Below are positions 7,795-15,494 of a stretch of 43,132 nt of DNA, piece after piece. The stretch spans positions 1 to 43,132 of the forward strand of contig CAYQTL010000033.1 of assembly GCA_964420405.1 (NCBI GenBank). Reading direction: 5' to 3'. A program made the translations under genes and the position numbers. Position 1 is the first letter of the stretch; each line of letters opens with the position of its first letter. The notes beneath the pieces were generated by a model. It made no database searches and had not been told where the DNA came from. It saw only the letters and a program-made list of their open reading frames with translations. This DNA is from CAYQTL01 sp964420405. GTDB lineage: Bacteria; Acidobacteriota; Thermoanaerobaculia; Thermoanaerobaculales; Sulfomarinibacteraceae.

Positions 7795-10700
7795 ATGTGT
7801 ATCCATCCAGTGCAGTCGTCCGCCCGTGCCGAGCGCGGTGTGCCCGCGCTCTGCGTCCTGCTGCTCGTGGTGTCCCCCGCCGCGGGCGCCGCCTCCGCCC
7901 AGGCCATCACCGAGTCCGAGAAGCTCGTCGCCGCCGACGGCGAGGAGGGGGACATCTTCGGAGAAGCCGTCGCCACGGACGGCGATGTCGTCGTTGTAGG
8001 CACATCCGCAGACGACTTCAGTGCGGGCGCGGTCTACGTGTTCGACGCGTCGACGGGCGTCCAGCTCCACCGCCTGACCGCGGATCCCCGCGCCCAGGGC
8101 GACCAGTTCGGGCAGTCCGTCGCCATCGAGGGCGAGACGATCCTGATCGGGGCCTTTCTCGACGACGACAACGGCGCGGCGTACGTGTTCGACGCCTCGA
8201 CCGGTCAGCAGGTGCGCAGACTGATCGCGGCCGACGGCGTGGACGGCGACTCATTCGGCTATGCAGTCGATCTCAGCGGCGACCTCGCCGTCGTCGGCGC
8301 CTACGGCGATGAAGTCGCCGGTGTGGACTCGGGCTCGGCGTACGTCTTCGACCTGACGACCGGGCAGGAGCTCGCGAAGCTGGTCCCGGACGACGGCGCC
8401 GACTTCGACCAGTTCGGCCGCGCGGTCGCGATCAGCGGCCAGACCGTGGTCGTCGGCGCGAGAGAGCACGCAGCCGGTGGCGACGACGCCGGCGCGGCCT
8501 ATCTGTTCGACGCGACCACCGGCGTCCAGATCGCCAAGCTGATGCCGGCCGACCTCAGCGAGAATGACTCCTTCGGCCGGAGCGTCGACATCGAGGGCGG
8601 TCAGGTTCTGGTGGGCGCGCCCGGGGACGACGTGCAGGGACTCGACGCCGTCGGCTCCGCCTACGTCTTCGATGCCTCGAGCGGTCAGCAGGTCCTCCAG
8701 TTCTCGCACGATGATCTCGGCGAGGGCGACCAGTTCGGATTCGCGGTCAGCATCAGCGACGGGAGGGGACTGATCGGCCGGGAACTGGAGGGCTCCGTGT
8801 TCAGCCGATCCGGCTCCGCCTACGTGGTCGATCTCCAGACCGGCGACCAGCTCGTCAAGCTCGTCGCGAGCGACGACAGCGAGGACAAGGGGTTCGGTCG
8901 GTCGGTCGCCCTCTCGGGTGGGACGGCCGTGGTCGGCGCCCCGTGGGACAACAGCGCGTGCCCAGGCCTGCACGTGTGCCAGTCGGGCGCCGTCTACCTG
9001 TTCCGAGACACCGCCGGCCCGGCGGTGGCGGTCGACTTCACGCCGCTTCCGGTTTCCGTCGGTGAGCCCGGCACGCTCACGGCGACCGCCGACGACACCA
9101 GCAGCGGCGGCTCGGACGTCGCCACCGTCGAGCACCGGTTCGACGGCGGCAGCTGGTCGCCGATGCCCGCGGCCGACGGCGCGTACGACTCGCCGGTCGA
9201 GACCGGCACGGTGTCGGTCACCTTCACCGCCGCCGGCGTCCACGAGGCGTGTGTCCGGGCCACCGACACCGTGGGGGTCGTCAGCGCCGTCCGGTGCCTC
9301 GACATCCAGGTCGACGCCGTCGTCCGCCTCCGCGCGATCGAGGTCAACCAGGTGATCCAGACCTGGCGGAACGACATCCCGCTGTACCACGACAAGCCGA
9401 CCGTGGTGCGGGTGTTCCTCGAGTCGGTCGACGCCTCGAGCCCCGCCGCCGCCTCCGGCGTGCTGCACGGCTCGGTGGGAGGTGCGCCGCTCGCCGGGAG
9501 CCCGCTGTCCCCCGAGGAGCCGACGGTCGACCTGGTCGCGGACGCCACGGTCGTCGACGATCCGTCCACCTCCGCCGACGAGTCGGTCCGGGCCCTGATC
9601 GACGGCAGCCTGAACTTCGTCCTGCCCCCGAGCTGGACCGATCCGACCCTCCAGCCGGTCGAGCTCGAGTTCGAGATCGCCGGACCGGACGACCTGTTCA
9701 TCGAGTGCGCCGAGCCCGACGGCAGCCCCGACTGCACCGTCGGCGTCCGGTTCGAGGATGTGCCCCGGCCGCAGATGGCGATGGTCGCGGTGCCGTACGA
9801 CCGCAACGAGGTCCGGGAGCTCCAGGTGAGCGCGACCGGTGGCAGCTACGTGCTGTCGAGCGAGGGCCGCGACAGCGACCCGCTCCAGTTCGACGACGAC
9901 GCCGAGGCGGTCGAGGGCGCGGTCGAGGACGTGCTCAACGCGAGCGACGGACGCGTCCGCGTCGCTGGCGGCGGCGGATCCGGCACGCGCACCTTCACGA
10001 TCAGGATCATGCGCGGCCAGCCGGAGGACCTGACGGTCGACGACAGTGGTCTCAGCGGCAGCGCCGCGGTGTCGCTGGTCCAGGCCGGTGGCCCGGAGAT
10101 CCGGCCGTCGGACGAGCACCTGCGGGAGCAGGCTCGCCGCATTTCGGACGTCTTCCCGGTCGCCTCGGTCGACCGCCGGTTGACCGACATCAACGGGTTC
10201 AACCGGGCGCCGAACGTGATCAAAGTGAACACGCGGCTGCAGACGGCACGGACGTTCGGCCTGGTGTTCGGCGAGTACGTCGCCGAGGCGAAGAGCTTCG
10301 GCACGATGCTGGGCGCGTTCCCGGGCTCCACGCGCAGCGGCCAGGCGTGGGTCAGGGTGGCCTCGGCGTACTCCAGCGGCACCGAGGACCCCACCGACGG
10401 CGGCCGCTGGCGCAACATCGGCGTCCACGAGGCGACCCACAGCTTCGGGCGGGCGCACGCCGTCACGCGCACGGACCCGACCGGGTTGTTCCGTTCCGGG
10501 GTGTGCGGCTCCCACGGCCACATCCACACCCCGACGCTGCACCCGTGGGTCGAGAGCACGGGGTGGGACAACCGTCTCGTGACCGACTTCTACCCGGACA
10601 CGACGTGGCCGACCATCGGACCGTTGTCCGCCGGGCCGGACGACGAGGTCTGGGGGTTCTCCCCCCGCGCCTACGCCAACGGCGCGGGCTTCGAGCACCT

Positions 10701-11835
10701 CGTGGTGATCGACCCGTGGCGGGCCGCCGCCCTGATGTCGTACTGCGACCCGGCGGGTGCCCGCCAGGACCTGTGGCCGTCGACGCTGACCTACGACGTT
10801 CTTGGGCAGCGGATCCACGAGGACGCGCCGGGCCCGTCGTCGGGAGAGCGCGGCGGCGGGAGCTCCGACTACGTCATCGTCGCGGGCGAGATCGACCCCG
10901 CCACCGGCGACGCGGTCCTCGAGCCCGTGATGCGGGCGACCGGCGTCGATCCGGGATTCGACCCCGGCGACGTCCACGTCGCCCTGGTGGACGGCAGCGG
11001 CGCGGAGATCGCCGCCCGCGACGTCGCGCTGCTCGAGGACGGCAACGACCCGTCGCTGTCCTACGGCGCCGGCCCTCCGGGGCAGGGGTTCGTCGCGGCG
11101 ATCCCCGTTCCGGACGGCTCGACGCCGACCGGCGTCGAGGTGTCGCTCGACGGTGCTCCGATCGGCTCGGTGACCGGTTCCCCGAGCCCGCCGAGCATCG
11201 CGCTGACCTCGCCGCCGGGCGGAGCCGTCGTATCGGGTCCGATCCCGATCGCGTGGACCGCCACCGACGCGGACGGCGACCCGCTCTCTGCCAGCGTGCT
11301 GTACAGCGTCGACGGTGGCGCGACCTGGGAGGCGCTGGCGATCGACGTCGAGGACACCTCGTACGACGCCCCCGCCCGGTTCCTGCGCGGCAGCACCCAG
11401 GCCCGGATCCGGGTGCAGGTGTCGGACGGGTTCCACACCGCGGAGGCGACGTCGGACCTGTTCACCGTGGACGCCGGCGACCCGCTGCCGTCGATCGAGG
11501 TTCCGGTGCGCGGGATCCACATCGTCTGCGGCGGCCCCCTGCGGCTTCGCGGCGACGCGTGGGACCCCGAGGAGGGCGAGCTGGACGGGGCGGCACTCGA
11601 GTGGAGCTCCGACCGCGACGGCGTGCTCGGCACCGGCCGCGAGCGGTGGGTCGACCCAGCGTCGCTCACCGTCGGCTCACACCTGATCACCCTGACCGCG
11701 ACCGACGGAGACCTGCGCACCGGAACCGACACCGTCGGCATCCACGTCGAGCCCACGGGCTGCGTCGGCGGCGGTGTCTTCGGCAACGGCTTCGAGTCGG
11801 GCGGCACCGCCGCCTGGAGCGCGACCGTGCCGTGA
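7795..11835 (+). CDS. Secreted FG-GAP propeller / metzincin-like metalloprotease with FESG tail
   Basis: A 1346-residue protein with a signal peptide (about 1-38, ending AASAQA). Seven FG-GAP-type repeats occupy about 40-405, each with a GDxFGxxVAxxGDxxVVGA pattern and VYVFDASTG, predicting a seven-bladed propeller. An Ig-like segment follows (about 410-510). Next comes a metalloprotease-like domain with HEATHSFGRAH (His878, Glu879, His882, His888), the HExxHxxGxxH metzincin zinc signature, and a Met-turn-like LMSYC at about 980. Two more Ig/cadherin-like segments precede the end VFGNGFESGGTAAWSATVP. The ATG at 7795 fits the promoter and signal peptide; translation is probably leaderless. It likely acts outside the cell or on the surface. 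Protease activity is inferred from the motifs only. Confidence 0.9.
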   Translation: MCIHPVQSSARAERGVPALCVLLLVVSPAAGAASAQAITESEKLVAADGEEGDIFGEAVATDGDVVVVGTSADDFSAGAVYVFDASTGVQLHRLTADPRAQGDQFGQSVAIEGETILIGAFLDDDNGAAYVFDASTGQQVRRLIAADGVDGDSFGYAVDLSGDLAVVGAYGDEVAGVDSGSAYVFDLTTGQELAKLVPDDGADFDQFGRAVAISGQTVVVGAREHAAGGDDAGAAYLFDATTGVQIAKLMPADLSENDSFGRSVDIEGGQVLVGAPGDDVQGLDAVGSAYVFDASSGQQVLQFSHDDLGEGDQFGFAVSISDGRGLIGRELEGSVFSRSGSAYVVDLQTGDQLVKLVASDDSEDKGFGRSVALSGGTAVVGAPWDNSACPGLHVCQSGAVYLFRDTAGPAVAVDFTPLPVSVGEPGTLTATADDTSSGGSDVATVEHRFDGGSWSPMPAADGAYDSPVETGTVSVTFTAAGVHEACVRATDTVGVVSAVRCLDIQVDAVVRLRAIEVNQVIQTWRNDIPLYHDKPTVVRVFLESVDASSPAAASGVLHGSVGGAPLAGSPLSPEEPTVDLVADATVVDDPSTSADESVRALIDGSLNFVLPPSWTDPTLQPVELEFEIAGPDDLFIECAEPDGSPDCTVGVRFEDVPRPQMAMVAVPYDRNEVRELQVSATGGSYVLSSEGRDSDPLQFDDDAEAVEGAVEDVLNASDGRVRVAGGGGSGTRTFTIRIMRGQPEDLTVDDSGLSGSAAVSLVQAGGPEIRPSDEHLREQARRISDVFPVASVDRRLTDINGFNRAPNVIKVNTRLQTARTFGLVFGEYVAEAKSFGTMLGAFPGSTRSGQAWVRVASAYSSGTEDPTDGGRWRNIGVHEATHSFGRAHAVTRTDPTGLFRSGVCGSHGHIHTPTLHPWVESTGWDNRLVTDFYPDTTWPTIGPLSAGPDDEVWGFSPRAYANGAGFEHLVVIDPWRAAALMSYCDPAGARQDLWPSTLTYDVLGQRIHEDAPGPSSGERGGGSSDYVIVAGEIDPATGDAVLEPVMRATGVDPGFDPGDVHVALVDGSGAEIAARDVALLEDGNDPSLSYGAGPPGQGFVAAIPVPDGSTPTGVEVSLDGAPIGSVTGSPSPPSIALTSPPGGAVVSGPIPIAWTATDADGDPLSASVLYSVDGGATWEALAIDVEDTSYDAPARFLRGSTQARIRVQVSDGFHTAEATSDLFTVDAGDPLPSIEVPVRGIHIVCGGPLRLRGDAWDPEEGELDGAALEWSSDRDGVLGTGRERWVDPASLTVGSHLITLTATDGDLRTGTDTVGIHVEPTGCVGGGVFGNGFESGGTAAWSATVP

Positions 11836-11955
11836 CGTCAGCCCCACGAGGCCGTCCTCGGCGAAAGGCACCGCCAGGACCGTCGCGTCCCGCAGGGTCG
11901 TCTCGTCCCCACCTTGGGCCACCAGCTCGAGCCATGCGATCGTCGCCTCGGCCAT
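11836..11955 (-). pseudogene. Possible gene relic
   Basis: From an ATG at 11955 this strand encodes about 40 residues (MAEATIAWLELVAQGG, later TVLAVPFAEDGLVGLT) with GC-rich codon choice like that of real genes. The frame then runs antisense through the end of the metzincin gene. It looks like the 5' piece of a lost gene, but I do not recognise the family. Confidence 0.25.
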
Positions 11956-12033
11956 GTCTCAGCTGATCGTGCTCTCGGCGTCGTCCGGCGCCGGGCGTGG
12001 CTCCCGCGCCGATCTGTCCGCCCACGGCTTCCG

Positions 12034-12042
12034 TGGTATTTT
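12034..12042 (+). promoter_or_regulatory. Candidate extended -10 promoter for the kinase operon
   Basis: TGG-TATTTT fits a TGn-extended -10 element in an AT-rich patch (12036-12070) about 45 bases before the kinase start. No convincing -35 box is visible. Confidence 0.3.
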
Positions 12043-12087
12043 GAATGAGAAAGAGTCCGTTGTTCAAAAACTGTGAGGAGGCCCGTC

Positions 12088-14487
12088 GTGGCGCGTGTCG
12101 GCTCAACCATCGGCTCGATCCGCCTCCGGTCCGTGCTCGGCCGGGGAGGCATGGGGGAGGTGTACGAGGGGTTCGACGAGACGCTGCACCGGACGGTGGC
12201 GGTCAAGTCCCTGCGGGGCGACCGCACCCTCGACGCCGAAGCGAAGGCGCGGTTCCTCCACGAGGCGCGGGTGCTGTCCAGCCTGCACCACCCGAACATC
12301 TGCCTGGTGCACGACTTCATCGAGCACGAGGGCGACGCCTACCTGGTGATGGAGAAGGTCGACGGGGTGCGGCTCGACCGCGCCATCGCCGCCGGGCTCG
12401 ACCGTCGGCGGAGGCTCGACATCGCCGTCCAGCTCGCCGACGCGTTGGCGGCCGCCCACGCCCGCGGCATCGTCCACCGAGACCTCAAGCCGGACAACGT
12501 GATGCTGACCGCCGACGGGGTGGTCAAGGTGCTCGACTTCGGCATCGCCCGCCTCGAGGGCCGCGCCGGCGGCCGGGACGCGCCGGCGGTGACGACCACC
12601 GTCCACGGCGGCGGCGAGACCACCATCGTCGAGCCGATCGACACGGTGCCGACCATGCCTCCGACCCCCGTGGCCGCGCCGACGCCGCGCACCACCGCCG
12701 GCTCGGTCGTCGGCACCCCGGCCTACATGAGCCCGGAGCAGGCCGCCGGCTCCGAGGTCAGTCCGGCGAGCGACGTCTACTCCCTCGGGCTGGTCCTGCA
12801 GTACCTGTTCACCGGAACCCCGGCCCACGATCCCGGGCTGTCGGCCGTCGAGCTGCTCGTGCGGGCCCGTCGCGGCGACACGCGGGAGGTGTCAGGGACC
12901 TCGGGGGATATCGCCGCGCTGATCCGCAGGATGAAGGCCGTCGGCCCCGGCGACCGTCCCACCTCGCCCTCTGTCGCCCACCGGCTCCGCCGGATCCGTT
13001 CCGCGCCGCGGCGTCGTCTCCGGTGGGCGGCGGCGGCGGCGCTCGTGGTCGTGGCGGTCGCCGCCGCCGCCAAGTACACCCTCGACCTTGACCGCGAGCG
13101 GGCCCAGGCGCTCGCCGCGCAGGCCGACGCCGAGGCCGCCCGCGACGAGGCCGAGGCGGTCAACGAGTTCCTGGTCTCCGTGCTGATCGCGGGCAGCCCC
13201 GGGGAGGCGCGCGGCGAGGAGGTTACGGTCCGCCAGGTTCTCGACACCGCCGCGGCCGAGCTTCCCGGACGGGACGACCTCGGGGACACGACCAAGGTGC
13301 GCTACCTGATGGTCGTGGGGTATGTCTACCGGAACCTGGGGCACTTCGACGAGGCGCGATCGGTGCTCGCCTCCGCGGTCGATCTCGCGGACGCGGCCGA
13401 CGGCCGGATCGAGCCCGCGATCGACGCCCAGTCGCGGCTCGAGCTCGGCCGCTACGAGGAGCAGACCGGCGATCTCGACGAGGCAAGGCGCCACTACGAG
13501 CGGGCGGCCGCGATCGTCGAGGAACGGATGCCCGACCGTCCCCAGGCGCGCGCCGTGGCGTTGGGAGCGCTCGGCAACCTCGACCACCAGGACGGCGACC
13601 TCGACGGTGCCCGGGCGGCGTTGACGGAGGCCCTCGGGATCCTGCGGGAAATCAAGGAGCCGGGCGATCCGCAGATCGGCATGATGCTCGGCAACCTGGC
13701 CGTCGTCCTGACGGACCAGGATGACTGCCCGGGCTCCGTCGAAGCCAACGCGGAGGCCCTCGCGATCTTCGAGGAGGCGCTCGGCGGGGACCACCCGTTC
13801 GTCGCCGACCTGCTCTTCAACATGGCGGACTGCGAGGAGCGGCTCGGGAGGCTCGACACGGCCTACGACCACGTCGCCCGCAGCCTGGAGATCCGCAGCC
13901 AGGTGCTCGGCCCGGACCATCCCACCACCGCCCAGAGCCTGACCTTTCTCGGCTCGCTCGAGGTCGCACGGGGCCGGCTGCAGGAGGCTGCCCGGCTCCT
14001 CGACCGCGCCGAGGAGCTGACGGTGGCGGCACTCGGGCGCGACCACCCGGACTACGTCCACGTCCAGCTCTGCCGGCTGGATCTCGCGGTGGCACGAGGA
14101 GATCTCCAACGGGCGGAGCGTCTCGGCCGGGGGGCCTTCGAACGGGCGCGGCGGCTGGACGGCTTCACCACTCTCGCCCGGGGAGCGGCGGCCGACCTGG
14201 TCGAGGTGCTGCTGGCCGCGGGAGCCTCCGGCGAGGCCGTCACGGCAGCCGAGGAGAGCGTCGACCACCGGGTCGAGCGGCTCGGCGCCGACCACGAGCT
14301 CGTCGGCGAGGGCTGGGTGCTCGTCGCGCGGGCCCGGTTGGCGGCGGGGGACGAGGCGGGCGCTCGGGAGGCGCTCGAGAAGGCGTTCCGGCTCGGGTGG
14401 ACAGAGCCCGAGATCGAGTCCGCCCGGCTGGCGGCGCTCGCGCGCGAGATCGCGGGCGGCATTCCGGCTTCCGGAGCCGCGTCGTGA
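12088..14487 (+). CDS. Membrane Ser/Thr protein kinase with extracytoplasmic TPR repeats
   Basis: A 799-residue Hanks-type kinase. The GTG at 12088 is preceded by GAGGAGG at good spacing; an earlier GTG (12073) has none. Visible motifs are GRGGMGEVY (glycine loop), VAVK (Lys40), HRDLKPDN (Asp132), DFG (Asp150) and GTPAYMSPEQ. Between DFG and SPE lie about 60 residues, roughly twice the usual length, the extra part rich in Thr and Pro. One transmembrane helix lies at about 313-333, followed by a short coiled region and TPR-type repeats to the end, predicted outside the membrane. It heads an operon with an FHA-cyclase and an acyltransferase fusion, each joined by a 4-base overlap. The long Thr-rich activation segment could supply phospho-sites for the FHA partner. 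Confidence 0.93.
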   Translation: MARVGSTIGSIRLRSVLGRGGMGEVYEGFDETLHRTVAVKSLRGDRTLDAEAKARFLHEARVLSSLHHPNICLVHDFIEHEGDAYLVMEKVDGVRLDRAIAAGLDRRRRLDIAVQLADALAAAHARGIVHRDLKPDNVMLTADGVVKVLDFGIARLEGRAGGRDAPAVTTTVHGGGETTIVEPIDTVPTMPPTPVAAPTPRTTAGSVVGTPAYMSPEQAAGSEVSPASDVYSLGLVLQYLFTGTPAHDPGLSAVELLVRARRGDTREVSGTSGDIAALIRRMKAVGPGDRPTSPSVAHRLRRIRSAPRRRLRWAAAAALVVVAVAAAAKYTLDLDRERAQALAAQADAEAARDEAEAVNEFLVSVLIAGSPGEARGEEVTVRQVLDTAAAELPGRDDLGDTTKVRYLMVVGYVYRNLGHFDEARSVLASAVDLADAADGRIEPAIDAQSRLELGRYEEQTGDLDEARRHYERAAAIVEERMPDRPQARAVALGALGNLDHQDGDLDGARAALTEALGILREIKEPGDPQIGMMLGNLAVVLTDQDDCPGSVEANAEALAIFEEALGGDHPFVADLLFNMADCEERLGRLDTAYDHVARSLEIRSQVLGPDHPTTAQSLTFLGSLEVARGRLQEAARLLDRAEELTVAALGRDHPDYVHVQLCRLDLAVARGDLQRAERLGRGAFERARRLDGFTTLARGAAADLVEVLLAAGASGEAVTAAEESVDHRVERLGADHELVGEGWVLVARARLAAGDEAGAREALEKAFRLGWTEPEIESARLAALAREIAGGIPASGAAS

Positions 14488-15494
14488 CGGACCTGGCCCG
14501 ACTCGGGCTTGCCGAGCTGGTGGAGCTGCGCGACCGCGTGGCGCGCGAGCTGACGGAGCGGTTCGAGCAGCGGCTGGCGCTCGTGTTCACCGACGTCGTC
14601 GGCTCGACCGCCTACCTCGAGCGGTTCGGCGACGTCGCCGGCCGCGAGCTGCTGCACCGTCACCACCGGCTCGCCGCCCGCGCCATGGACGAGGTCGGCG
14701 GCCGGATCGTCGACACCGCCGGCGACGGCGCGTTCTGTGTCGTCCCCGAGGCCAGCGACGGGGCGGTGGCGCTGGTCCGCTTCCACATCGCCGTGCTCGA
14801 GGACAACGCGGGCGTCGACGCGGCGCACCGGCTCCGGGTGCGCAGCGCGCTGCACTGGGCGCCGGTGCTGGCCGACGGCGGGCACGTCACCGGCAAGGCG
14901 GTCCACACGGCCGCCCGGCTCTGCGCGGCGGCGGGGGCGGGGGAGGTGCGGATCAGCGAGCCGGCGTTTCTCGCCCTGCCGGCGACCCTCAAGCCGCTGT
15001 GCCGTCCCGCGGACGGCGTCGCGGGGCGGGGGCTCGACGCCCTCATCGCCAACCTGGTCCTGGACTGGCGCGATCCCAGGAGGATGCCGTCGGCGGTCGA
15101 GATCGTGGAGACCGGTGTCGAGGTTCCGATCCCGTTCACCGACACGGTCAGCATCGGGCGGCTCGCCGAGTTCTCCGGCCGGCCGGCGAACGACATCGTG
15201 GTCGACCTGCCCGACCCCGCCCTCGCCCGCCGGATCAGCCGCTGGCACCTCGAGCTCGAGATCACTCCGGAGGGCTATCTCCTGCGACCGGTCGGCCGCG
15301 GCCGCACCGAGATCGGCGGCGAGACGGTCGCTCAGGACGACGCCCGGCTGGTCCGGCCGGGCGACGAGGTCCGGCTGGCTGGGGTCGCCACCCTCCGGTT
15401 CTGCGCTGCGAAGCTCGACGCCGGCACGACCACCATCGCCACCCTCATGGGGCCGGAGCCCGGGCTCCTCGCGGAGCACGGGGCGTCGGGATGA
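14484..15494 (+). CDS. Class III nucleotidyl cyclase domain fused to FHA domain
   Basis: A 336-residue protein. The GTG at 14484 overlaps the kinase stop (GTGA) and has GGAG 7 bases upstream. The cyclase domain (about 30-180) keeps both metal-binding aspartates, Asp37 (FTDVVGST) and Asp81 (DTAGDGAF), spaced 44 apart as in class III enzymes. The transition-state Arg145 is present, but the usual Asn is His141 (VHTAARL), so activity may be altered. The C-terminal FHA domain (about 205-310) has SIGR and RISRWHLEL, which contains the S-x-x-H phosphothreonine-binding signature. No membrane segment is seen, so it is cytoplasmic. Position and FHA domain suggest recruitment by the phosphorylated kinase, with cAMP or cGMP as output (inference). 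Confidence 0.9.
   Translation: MTDLARLGLAELVELRDRVARELTERFEQRLALVFTDVVGSTAYLERFGDVAGRELLHRHHRLAARAMDEVGGRIVDTAGDGAFCVVPEASDGAVALVRFHIAVLEDNAGVDAAHRLRVRSALHWAPVLADGGHVTGKAVHTAARLCAAAGAGEVRISEPAFLALPATLKPLCRPADGVAGRGLDALIANLVLDWRDPRRMPSAVEIVETGVEVPIPFTDTVSIGRLAEFSGRPANDIVVDLPDPALARRISRWHLELEITPEGYLLRPVGRGRTEIGGETVAQDDARLVRPGDEVRLAGVATLRFCAAKLDAGTTTIATLMGPEPGLLAEHGASG

Noticed and set aside
8251..11520. A 1089-residue open frame antisense to the metzincin gene
   Set aside because: It mirrors the sense codons of a well-supported protein. Long antisense frames are expected at this GC content; no domain or ribosome site is seen.
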